NCBI GenBank assembly: GCA_015183035.1
Contig: JACZZP010000012.1
Span: forward strand, 1,860,001 to 1,924,000
DNA: 64,000 nt
Direction: 5' to 3'
DNA from: Meloidogyne chitwoodi
Taxonomy: Eukaryota > Nematoda > Chromadorea > Rhabditida > Meloidogynidae
Part shown: positions 32,313 to 43,075 of the stretch, piece after piece
How positions within the stretch are numbered: the stretch's first letter is position 1
Layout: the number at the start of each line of letters is the position of its first letter
Notes under the pieces: model-generated
Told to the model about the DNA's origin: nothing
Database searches by the model: none
Seen by the model: only the letters and a program-made list of their open reading frames with translations
Position numbers and translations under genes: made by a program

Positions 32313-35300
32313 TTTAGCTTCATAAGTGTTTCTTCCGATAAAAAAGGCGTTTTGATGAGAATATTGCGTGTCTTTTGAAGGAAAGGAATTTTTTTTATTA
32401 TTTTAAGATATTTTTTTAGTAATTTGAGACTCCAAAAAAAATTTAAAAAAATAATATAATTACAAACTAGGAAAATTTGATCTCCCTATTTTTTGGACAT
32501 TTTTTTATTCATTTGGTAAGAAAATTTTAGAAAATTTGGCACTTTTTTACCCTTTTTTTTATTTTTTATGGGATTATTAAACAATATATAAGCTTTTTTA
32601 TGTAATCAATTTGCTACGTTTTTTTTTTATTTTTTCTTTAAAAACCAATAAAATTAAGATTTAAAATTAATTTTTTTATTAAATTTAATATGGCGTGATT
32701 TTAGAGTTTATATATTCAGAAGAAGAAAAAAATGAGAAAATTATTTATTATTTTTTATTTGTTCAGTTAAGTTTTACTCAGATTTTGTCATGCAATTTTA
32801 AATATTGGAGTCGAAAAAAGTTTAAAAGAAAAATTTTTTTAAACTTTTTTCTTTTTAAACTTTAAAAATTTGCTTAAAAGTTGTTAAATAATATAATTTT
32901 TAGATTTAAAGAGATAAGGTAGAATTAAGAAAAATAAAAAAGTTTATTTTACTACTATTTTTAAGTTGTATATTTCTATTAAATATTTAAATGTTTTCTT
33001 TATTTTAGAAATTGTTTTCTTTTTTTTCGTTCGTTTATACACTTGGATGGATTAAAATAAATTATTTTTGTTTATCTTATAGAGTATATATAAATAAGTA
33101 AAAGTTATATACTAGTTATATTTAAGTATTATTTATTAATTTTTTTTTTATTATTATTTTGCGCTGACACAGGTGCATATATAGGTTTATTTTATTTAAC
33201 AAACAATTTTATGTGTTTAATTGGGCAAATGTTTTTTTTCTGAAAAAACGTTAAAGTTCCCTTTCTTAATTTTTTTATTTTTTATATTCTCTTTGTTATA
33301 TCTCTTTGAATAATTTATTTATTTTTGGGTAAATAAGTACTACCTTTACCCCTTAAAAACACTACTTTACCCTTATAGAGGTAATTAAAAATTTTATTTC
33401 TTTAATTTATTTTTTAATACATATGTTTTTGCATCATTTCCCCCTTTTTTTGATTTATTTTAAAGACCTTTAAAAAATATAATAAAAATTTCTAAAACCG
33501 TAATGACAGCACACACATGTGTACTAACTTCACTTTTCTTCAATTCTCAATGAACGCTCTCCCCCCTCTATTTTTGTTGTTATGTGTAATTATCGCCTCT
33601 TTGTCCAATTTTTTTACATAAATGTTTTTTTTTTTCTGGCTTTTATTCCTCTCAAGAGCAAAAAGCTTATATAATAAACCTTCAATATATTTATTGGTTC
33701 TTTTGCCCTTCACTTTTGCCTCCTTTTTTTACTCTTCTTTTTATAATATTAATATATATTATAGGAAATTGAAAATAAAAAAATATCCTCTTAATATATC
33801 ATTTACATTCTTAACATAATTATTTTTTAATTTTTAAATAAAATTTTCTATTTTAATATTATTTTTGTTCCTTCTCTCTTTACCTTTAGTTTTAACATCT
33901 TTTCACAATCTTTATTGAGTTTTTGCCTTTTTTGTGATATTTTTATTTTATTCAATGGCTAGGATAAATGGGTAGCTTTAACATTTGTGATCACTTTAAA
34001 TAAAAAATAAATAAATTTATAGGATCTTTAATATCCAATTATCTGTCCCTTAATCTGGGTAAAATAAATATTTCAATTAAAAAAATTTAATTAAAGGAGT
34101 AAAAAGACTACAAAATTTATTATTTTTTGCGAAAAGAATGTTGCAAACTTTTCTTTCTTTCTCTTTTATTTATTATTTTAATAAAAGGAAAAGTCATTTT
34201 TTAAATTATTAGGTAGGTAGGTATTCATCAATTTTTTCAAAAATAAATTTTAATCTTTTTTTTTCTTTTTTTTACATCAAAAGAGAGGATTTTGCACCAA
34301 TGTGCTTGCATATATATTTTAGTAAGGTAACAAACTTTTTGAAAAATATTAAAAAAAAGAAAAAAATTTATGATGTCATTTAGCCACACAAAATAAAGAA
34401 GGTAAAAAACATTGGGGGATTTTAAAAGATTTTGAGAGTTAATAATTGGACCAAAAGTCTCAATTTTTTTTCAAATTTTTTTAACTAATTAAATAATTTG
34501 TTAAAAAGATCAAAATATTTTATCTTTACATTTTAAAAATTTTCATATTTATCTAAATCTCTCTTGTTTTTTTAAATTGTTGATCTTTTGGGTTTTAATT
34601 TTCTTTAACCTTTAAAAATATTTAAAAAAAATTAAAAAAATTTTTTTTTTGTGCCAAATAAATTTTGCAGAACTAAAAATTATTTTATTTTTTAAATAAA
34701 ATAATTGTTATATATTTATTTTTAGATTTATATTCTTTTTTTAATTTTTTTCTAATACTAAAAATGCTTGTAAAGAAACACCGGAAATATTCTTTTATTT
34801 TTTTAATTCTTTCCTTCCTCTTTTTAATATTTTTTTTCAATCCGTTTTTTAAGAGAAAATAAATATAATTTAATACTTATAAATCTTTCCATTTTAGAAA
34901 TTAAAAAATTTTTTAATTTTTATGTTGACCCAGAAGATCACCTATTAAATAAACTACCCTTTTAAATGAAATCTTTATTTTTTCTTTATATCCTTATTTT
35001 ACGAAACTCTAACTTATACCATTATATAATACTTATTATCTATTATTAATATATTCCACACTCTGACTTATTCCGAACTCTTTAAAATATCACAACTCAT
35101 AAATTATGTCATTTTTTATTAATTTTATTTTTTATTAAAAAATGAATATATTTTTTTAATAAAAATATTTTTCCTCTCTAAATATTTTCATTTATCATTC
35201 TTTATTTTTGCAATTTTCTTTTTTCTTTATGTTATTTTCTTTTTTAATTCCTTAGGGGCCAAAAGAAAGAAATGCGCGGGCATTGGGGCTTTTCTTTTTA

Positions 35301-37180
35301 CACTACTTTTATTTTTATTTTTAACCCATTTTCAATTTTATATTTTTTATTCTGTTTATATATTAAAAGCCAATTCTAACAACACTAGGTATATATTAAA
35401 AAAACAGTGTGTCATGTTTTTCTATTAAAATTTAAAAACAATTTTTTGTTGTGGGAAACCGTGAGTAAATTTGATATTTTTTTAACTTTTTTTTTAAAGT
35501 TATTCTAAATAATTTAAAGAAAGTTTGGGAACAATTTTTTGGATAAATAAACAAAAAATTTTGAAAAAAAAATATTTTTAAGTTAAAGAATTTTATTATT
35601 TTTTTTTGTGGGAGAAAATAAATTATATAATCCTCTTTTATGAAAAAAAAATTTTTTTAGAAAAATACGTAAATTAAACGATTTTATTTTATTATTTTTT
35701 GGTCTTTCTACCTATTATATTAATAATTTAATCTTTTTTTATTTATAATAAAAAAAGAAACCTTTATTCTTTTCTTTTAATAATCAGAACATTTTCTTTT
35801 ATTTATAATTATTTTTTATTTATTTCTGACATTTTTTAAGGTTTCAGAATTTTTACTGTCAATTTAATAAAATACTTATTCTGATATAATTTTAAAAAAA
35901 ACAGAATTTTAATTTTAAAAATCAGAATTTTTGTTTTAAAACGGTCAGAATTTATTTTTATAAAATCAGAATTTTAATTTAAAAATCAGAACAATTAAAT
36001 TCTGATTTTATCTATTAAAAATTAGAATTCTGCTTTAAAAAATCATTAAAAAATTTAAAAAATGCCCAGACAACCAATTTTTTGCTTATCAATTTTATTT
36101 TGTTAAAAATTGTATTTTTCACTGCTTTTTAAAATTAATTTTTTAAAACATTTTTATGTTTTCACAAATAACGTCATTATATTTATTTATTCAAAAATCA
36201 TTTGCTAAACAATTTTTCGTCTTTTTTAAAAAATAAAAAATATTTTTACCTTTTTTTAAAGAAAAGTTTATTTAAAAAAAAATTATTTTCTTCATAAAAA
36301 ACTTTTTAAAAATACCAAAAATAGAAAAGAAAAATATCTTCACTTTTTTTTCATTTTTTATGCCATTTCCTTTTTCAATAAACATTTTTTGGGAGCATTT
36401 TACAAATTTATTTTTTTTTCTTCATCTTTTTTAGCCTTTAATCTCATAAAATGCCTTTCTTTTCAAAAAATAAATATTTTTTGGCAAATATTTAAAATAT
36501 ATTTAAATTTATTTATTTTTTAAATGTTGCTTTTTAACTCTTTTTTTACTTAAATATTTTTTAAAAAATTAACAATTTTGTGAAACTATTTTTGTTAAAT
36601 CTGTGTGAGACTTTTATTTTTTAATTTTTATTTTTAAGTCTTCTTTGGATTTTTTTGTCTTAATTTTTTTACCTAAAAACGACTTAAAAATAATACCCAA
36701 TTTTTAAATTTTTTTTTAATTTTTTAAAATTTTTTTGGCAGAATTTTGGTTAAAAAAATAATAAATTTTTTGGGAGATATATTGTTTCCATTTTAAAAAA
36801 TAAATTTATCTCATTTTCTTCTAATTATATTTATTCATTTCATTAATTTTTTCTTTCATTAAAAATGTATTTGTTTCGTAAAATATTGTTGCCTTCCTTT
36901 TCTTATAAGAAAATATTTTTTGTAATTTTTAGTCGATTATTTTTTAATTATTATTTTTTTTTCTTTTTTAATAAGAAAACCTTTAGAATATTCAAAATAA
37001 TAATAAGAAAAAGTGAAGGGAAATTTTTAAGAATTTTATTTTAAATAACCAAAAATAGACTCTATGAGAAATTTTTTATTTTTTATTTACTCTAATAGAC
37101 CTTTATTTTAAAAATATTTTTAAATTTCTAGACTCTAAAAGTCATTTTGTTTTTTATTTTCTAGACTCTAATATCCTAAA
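32313..37180. other. 4.9-kb AT-rich intergenic region, no gene seen
   Basis: Almost entirely low-complexity A/T. It likely holds regulatory DNA or untranslated exons of the SK channel gene. A cluster of TCAGAATTT words occurs at about 35.84-36.03 kb. CCGTGAGTAAA near 35460 could be a donor of a non-coding first exon. The ORF at 33622-33819 is low-complexity and was rejected. Confidence 0.5.
35840..36030. repeat. Cluster of TCAGAATTTT repeats
   Basis: Irregularly spaced copies of TCAGAATTT in both orientations (AAATTCTGA also). The same word is clustered in a gap-2 intron (0.6-0.96 kb) and again at 37.75-38.03 kb. Confidence 0.6.
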
Positions 37181-40100
37181 ATGTCCCAATCAGGGATGAC
37201 TTTAACAAATATTTCTTCAATTTCTCCAAAAAATAATAATAATATTTTAAATAATAATCAAAGAAATCAACAACAACATTCATCGGGAGCGGCAGTTTTG
37301 GTTAGACATACATTAGACAGTGCAAGTGCTTTACAACAAACTTTAGATAGAAGAAAAACTTTTCGATGCCGTGGATCTTTGGTAATAAAAATAAAAGACT
37401 CTAATAGTTATAATTTTGGTAATTTTTTCTAGACTCTAAAATATAATTAATCTAAATTATCAACAACCCATTAGAGTCTGGGTAGTATTTTTAATTTGAT
37501 TTATATGTTGTTGATCTTCTGGATTGAATTCTAAAAATTAGTACAGTAATAACTTATTTATTTTCAGGGCCCTACAGTAGCTTCAGCCCCTTCTGTTGAA
37601 CATGAAGATTACAGAACACCAAAACCTTCAGTAATATCTATTGGTATGGGCGGCAAAAGTTTTGATTTTGGAGAGCGAGGAGGTTCTGCAGGTGTAAATT
37701 TCTCAGACTCTAATGGACTCATTAAGGCAAGAAAATTATTTTATTTAGAGAATTCTGATTTTAAAAAATTCTGATTGACAAAACTCAGAACATAAAACAG
37801 AATTTTAATTAAAAACAGAATTATAAAATCAGAAACAGAATTCAGGAGAAATCAGAATTCTGGTTTTAGTCGGAATTGGATATCAGAATTTTAGTAAAGC
37901 AGAATTTGATCAGAATATTTAAAACCAGAATTAAAAAATAAAAATTCTGATTTTGTTTATACCGTAGCACTTTCTTTTAATTAAAACATGCAATAATACA
38001 ATTTCTGATTATCAGAATTTGTTTTAATTATTAAATAAAAATATAATTAACATTAAAAAATGTTAAAAATATTCCCATTGGTGGGAATAAATAAATAAAT
38101 AATTATGTAAATAAGCGCGAGTTTTTTTTATTTTTTGCAATTATTTTTATTAAAAAAAGGATTTTTTCACTTTATATTTTTAAAATTATTTATTTTAATT
38201 TTTCATAATTTTTTTTCTTTCATTTTTTAAAATAATTCTCTAGACAATTTTTTAATTAAAATTAAAATTATTTTAACAGATTTCGAAGCCAAAAAAAATT
38301 TAAAAAAAAAAAACTTTGTTGACATAGAAGGACTAAAAAATATAATAAAAGAGAAAAAGGAGAGAATTTATATTTTAAAAATTTAATTTTTTAAATTTTA
38401 GTAGGAAGTGTCTATTTTTTAATAAAAATAATTTTTTGTTCTTCTGATTTTCCTTAGCCTTATGTATTTTTCTCTTTTTTAAGGTTATCCATCAACTAAT
38501 ATTTTTTTATTTTTTTTTAAAAAGGATTTATAAAAAGAGAAATAGGTACTTTTATTTAGTGTAAAAAGCAAAGTGCTCTTTTTTTAATATTTTTTTTAAT
38601 AAACTTTTTTTATAAAGAAATAGAGGGAGAAGAGATTAATTTATTTTTTTGAATAATATTAATTTTATTTAAATAATAAATTTGTTGCAAAAAAAAAGAA
38701 GAATAAAAAAATAAATGTTTTTGTGTCACATTTTTGCCTTTCTTTTATTTTTTTTTATTTTTTTTTGTCTCAACTTTTGAAGTGGGAAAGCCTTTTTAGA
38801 AAAAAAACAAAAAAAAAAATTAATTTCTGTCAATATTTATTAATTCTTTTGTTTTTAAATAAATAAAATATTTACAAAAATAAAAAAACTTTAAAAAAAT
38901 TTAATTTACTTAATACACTCAACTTCTCTTAATTTAATTTTTCTTTTTTTTTATTATTTAATTTGTTAAAAAAAAAAACTTTTGTTTTTAAATAAAGAGA
39001 GAAGTGTGTGATTTAATCAAATTTAAAAAATAAATTTATTTTCTCTCCTTTTTTTCTTTTTTAGGTATTCACAATGTGTGTTTTATTTTATTTTTTTATT
39101 TTTGTTCCAAATTTTTATACAAAAAAAATTATTTTTATTTTTAAGCGCTAAAAAAATGCCACTTTTAAATATTAAATTAAATAATTCGACAAAACCTCCT
39201 TCTTCAATGATGGATTTACAATCACAAAATGTTTTACGCGAGCGTCGCGCTTCTTCTATACACGAGGCGGGAAATTTAAAAAATAAATATAAATTTATTA
39301 ACAATTAGAGTCTCTTAAAAATTTTATAAAATAATTTTATTTTATTTTTTAGGTCAGTGCCGATTTTCTTCGTTTGAATGGTTCAAGGCAACAATTTCGT
39401 TCTTTACTTAGCCGTAAAAAACTTGGTCAGATGCCTCCGGCATATACTCAAATTGATTGTAGTTATGAGTCTTTTGACTCTAATCGTTGGGTTTTTTTAT
39501 TTAAAATTTTTTTAAATATTTTTTTAATTTTTAAAAATTCTTTTAGCCTTTTTAAAATTAAAAAAAAAATTAAAATTTCACAGAAACAGGAACGGGAAAA
39601 TTCCCAACAATTCAAAATCCACTAATTAAAGTAGAAGATGCTGGAGAAACAATAACAACAATAAATCAATCATCTCAAAAAGAAGAAAAAAATATAAAAT
39701 TGTCTGGATCTTGTTCAGCAATTGTATTAATTGATTCACAAAATTCTTCTTTTGAAAAAGCTGAAAATGGAAAAAATAATAATATTTTATTACCTTCAAG
39801 TAATTTTAATAATTGTAAATCTAATGCTTGTTTAAAAAGGAATGGAAGCAGGTTTTTTTTTAATTTTTAAATATTTTCTTTATTTTAATTTTTTCTAAAA
39901 GAGATAAATTTAAAAAATAAATTGAGACTCTAATATACTCCTTTTAGTGAAAATAATATTATTTTGGTATAGTTAGAGTCTAAAAATTTAAAATTTGAGA
40001 GTGAGCTTAGATTTTATATTAAAACTTTTAACACTTTTTTTAATTGAAAATTGAGGGTTTTTTGCTTTATTTTAATTTGTAAAAATAAAGAAAACTTAAA

Positions 40101-42240
40101 CTCTAGTAGCTGAAATAGGAAAATTAAAAAATTTAAGAAATTGAAAAATTTAAAGAAAAAATTATTTAGGAAATTTTCATATTCTTTTTTAATTAAAATA
40201 TTAAAAAAAATTATTTTATCTAATTATTTTTATTTAGGTATGATGGTTCAGCAGTTAAAATGGTTTACAAAATTCGTTCACAAGTATTTAAAGAATTTCT
40301 TTTTTTTTTAATTTTAATTTTTAGAGACTATCAGATCGTGTTCATATTACCGATAAATGCCTTATTTTAGCAATGATTGGTTTTATTTTTAGACGTTTTT
40401 TAATAAATAAAATTTTAATTTAAAGGTATTTTTTTAATGATAGTTGATACAGAATTGTGTGGTCAACATGCCTTTGGTATTCACAAAGTAAATTTAAAAA
40501 ACTTTGTCTTATTTTTTTTTATTTTTAAATAGGATCATCTAGTTTCTTTACTTATAAGAACATTACTTTTATTTTCAACAATAGCTCTGTTGTGTGGAAT
40601 TATTTATTATCATTATAATGAAATTCAGGTTTATTTTTTTATTTTTTTAAATTTATTTATTTAAAAAGTTGGATCTAGTAGATTGTGGAGCAGATGATTG
40701 GAGAGTTGTTCTTTCTTGGAGAAGAATTTGGCATTTTTGTATTGAATTTATTCTGTGCTCTATTATGTTTGTTTATTTTTATTTATTTATTTTTATTTAA
40801 TTTTTTAAAGTCCATTACCCGGAACAGGTTCTCTAAATTGGTCATTTATTGAACCTCCCCGTTCTTGGGCTCATGGCTACGAAAGGCATATGTTACATAT
40901 AAAAGAAGTGCCAATAGATGTTTTACTTTCTCTTTTAATGCTTTCAAGGCTTTATTTAATTGGAAGATGGCAAGTTTTGCATTCAAAACAATTTCAGGTT
41001 TTTTTTTAATTTAATAATTGTTTTTAAATTTTATTTGTTAAGGATGCATCAACAAGGACTTTGGCAGCTCTTAATAGAATACAAGTAAACTTTGCTTTTG
41101 TAATTAAAACAGGTTTTTTTTTTAATAATTTTTCATTTAATTTTCTTTTTTAGTTCTTGATCAACATCCAATGATTTTTCTTTCAATTTTTCTGTTAATA
41201 TTTTGGTTAATTACTGCTTGGTCCTTTGCCCAATGTGAACGATTTGGACGAGATGAAGGCTCTTTTCTTTTATATATCAACTCATTATGGTTTATTGCTA
41301 TCACATTTAATGTTTGTTTGTATTTAAATTAAATTTGAAAATTTATTTGAAATTTCCAAACTGAAAAACCTTCAAAATTTCAAAATTATTTTTAAAATTT
41401 TAGGGCAATGGATATGGAGATATTGTACCAAAAACACTTGCTGGTAGAACAATAGCAATTCTTGTTGGAATTAGTGTATTTTTTTAAATATTTTTAAATT
41501 AAAATTTCTTCTTTTCTTTCTTTTAAAGGGTGCAGTAATTTCTTCTATACTTATAGCCGTTATTTCAAGAAAAATTCTTTTATCTCAAGGACAAAAAAAT
41601 GTTAACAATTTTATGAATGATAGTCGACTAACTTTATGCCATAAAAATGCAGCTGCTAGAGTTTTACAAAAAACATGGTTAATTTATAGAAGTTTAAAAG
41701 CAAATGATACTCCTGATAATGTACTACGTAGGCATCAAAGGAAATTTTTAAATGCTATTCATCAGTTAGTTTATTTAATTTGATGGGAATATGTTAGTTT
41801 CCTGGGTGGCTCAGTGGTAGTGTGTTAGATTTTAGTAATGAAAATCGTTTCACGCAAATAATTATGTCGAGGTTCGATCCCTTCTAAGGATTTTTATTTT
41901 TTTAAATATATTTTTAAATTAATAATACTTCTCTTATAATACTTTAAATTTTTAAAAACAGATTTCGTCGAATAAAAAATAAAATCCGTTCCTTTGGTGA
42001 AAATACAACAACATCCATGCATCAATTGAACAGAGTATTTTATTATAATTCACAAAATTGTCTTTAAAAAATTTTTTTTAGTTAATGAGCGAAATGCATT
42101 CGCAAACACAAAAAATGGCTTTAGCTCAAGAAGAAATGCGTCATCAATTGGATGCATTACAGAGAACAATATTAACACAATTTCAACAACAACAATCAAT
42201 TAATAATACAAATTTGGAATTACAACAAACATCTAACTAA
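37181..42240 (+). CDS. Small-conductance Ca-activated K+ channel (SK/KCNN type)
   Basis: A membrane channel opened by Ca-calmodulin, expected in neurons or muscle. Sixteen phase-consistent exons give about 690 aa: 37181-37381, 37568-37726, 39353-39485, 39584-39851, 40238-40283, 40325-40379, 40426-40487, 40533-40628, 40669-40766, 40811-40997, 41043-41112, 41154-41311, 41404-41475, 41529-41764, 41962-42034, 42082-42240. S1 begins near LILAMIGIFLMIV; PLPGTGSLNW precedes S3; S5 is ILLIFWLITAWSFAQCERF. The pore reads ITFNGNGYGDIVPKT, with N-G-N before GYGD instead of the usual L-S-I. The calmodulin-binding domain follows (NNFMNDSRLT... AARVLQKTWLIYR ... RRHQRKFLNAIH). A Gln-rich coiled tail ends it. 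The N-terminal splice at 37726 uses a GC donor. This is a C. elegans kcnl-type gene; I cannot tell which paralogue. Confidence 0.93.
37750..38030. repeat. Cluster of TCAGAATT repeats in SK channel intron
   Basis: More than ten irregular TCAGAATT / AATTCTGA words in an intron, similar to those at 35.84-36.03 kb and to the array in gap-2. No coding frame. Confidence 0.6.
39156..39293 (+). CDS. Alternative first exon of the SK channel
   Basis: ATG at 39156 gives MPLLNIKLNNS, then NVLRERRASSIHE. Joining to exon 39353 in frame requires cutting at GAG/GCGGGA, a GC rather than GT donor, at about 39265. No usable GT donor is visible in the right phase, so the right limit I give is the outer bound of the open frame. 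The upstream ATG at 39078 is followed by a very hydrophobic low-complexity run and is less likely to be the start. Confidence 0.45.
41808..41891 (+). repeat. tRNA-like sequence in SK channel intron
   Basis: It begins TCCTGGGTGGCTCAGTGGTAG (A-box region) and ends with a clean B-box GGTTCGATCCC and a 3' strand CTAAGGA that pairs with the 5' TCCT. A run of T's follows. The middle is too long and lacks a convincing anticodon arm. It resembles a tRNA-derived SINE or decayed tRNA, in the same orientation as the host gene. Confidence 0.55.
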
Positions 42241-43075
42241 ATAATAGTATTTATTAAAATAGTTTAATTTTTTAGTGCCCAAAATTTGAAAGATTTTGTA
42301 GCAATGTGGAAAAGATACATATTTTATTAAATACGGGTAAAATCCAATTGATCAAAAATTTATTTTAGTTAGACTCTAATGTCATTTATTCTCAATATCT
42401 CCTTAAAGTTCTCTTTAGAGTCCATCATGTATTTTCTTATAACTATAAAAAAAAGTGCTGATCAATTGGATTAGAAGAAGTTGAATAGCTCAATATATTT
42501 TTGTGTATATTTGAAATTTTCTAGGCTAGAATTTTAATTTTTGAATGTTACATAGAAAAAAGAAACTAGTCTAGAATAAAATTGATCTCGAAATAATATT
42601 TAATTTTATAAATTGTAATGATCTCATAATATAATTCGCACAATGTGTTTTTTTATTATTACATTTGTTATTTTTAAATTAAAAATAAATAGTACCTAAT
42701 TTTACGAATTTTATAAAGAAAAACGCCTACCTTGTCTCAGACTCTATTTAAATAAAAATTGATTTTGGCGTTATCTAAATAAAATGAGAGAAAAGAGGGA
42801 AGAGAGAAAAAGAAAGAGAGATAATGGAGTAGAGAAATAATCAATTTTTGCAATTAAAAAAAAAGTTTTTCTTTGTGAGCGTCACCACTTTCTCCTTAAA
42901 GTTATCTTAAGAATTTTACATTACTATTTTATTAACAAAATTTGGTCATTGCGATTTTTTTGAAAAAGTTTCATGTACTCTTTAATTTATTTATTAATTT
43001 GATATTTATTGACCATTCTTGTATTTTATTTTAATGCGAATATTTAATATTAATATTTTAGATTATAATTAAAAC
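42241..43075. other. Intergenic region between SK channel and zwl-1
   Basis: Contains a perfect 13-bp inverted repeat (42342-42354 and 42459-42471, ATCCAATTGATCA) probably in the 3' UTR, one AGACTCTAAT motif at 42371 between its arms, and a GA-rich block at 42.78-42.85 kb that may be part of the zwl-1 promoter. Confidence 0.55.

Noticed and set aside
33622..33819. 65-aa plus-strand ORF in the 32-37 kb gap
   Set aside because: Hydrophobic low-complexity product of T-rich DNA, no splice or start context.
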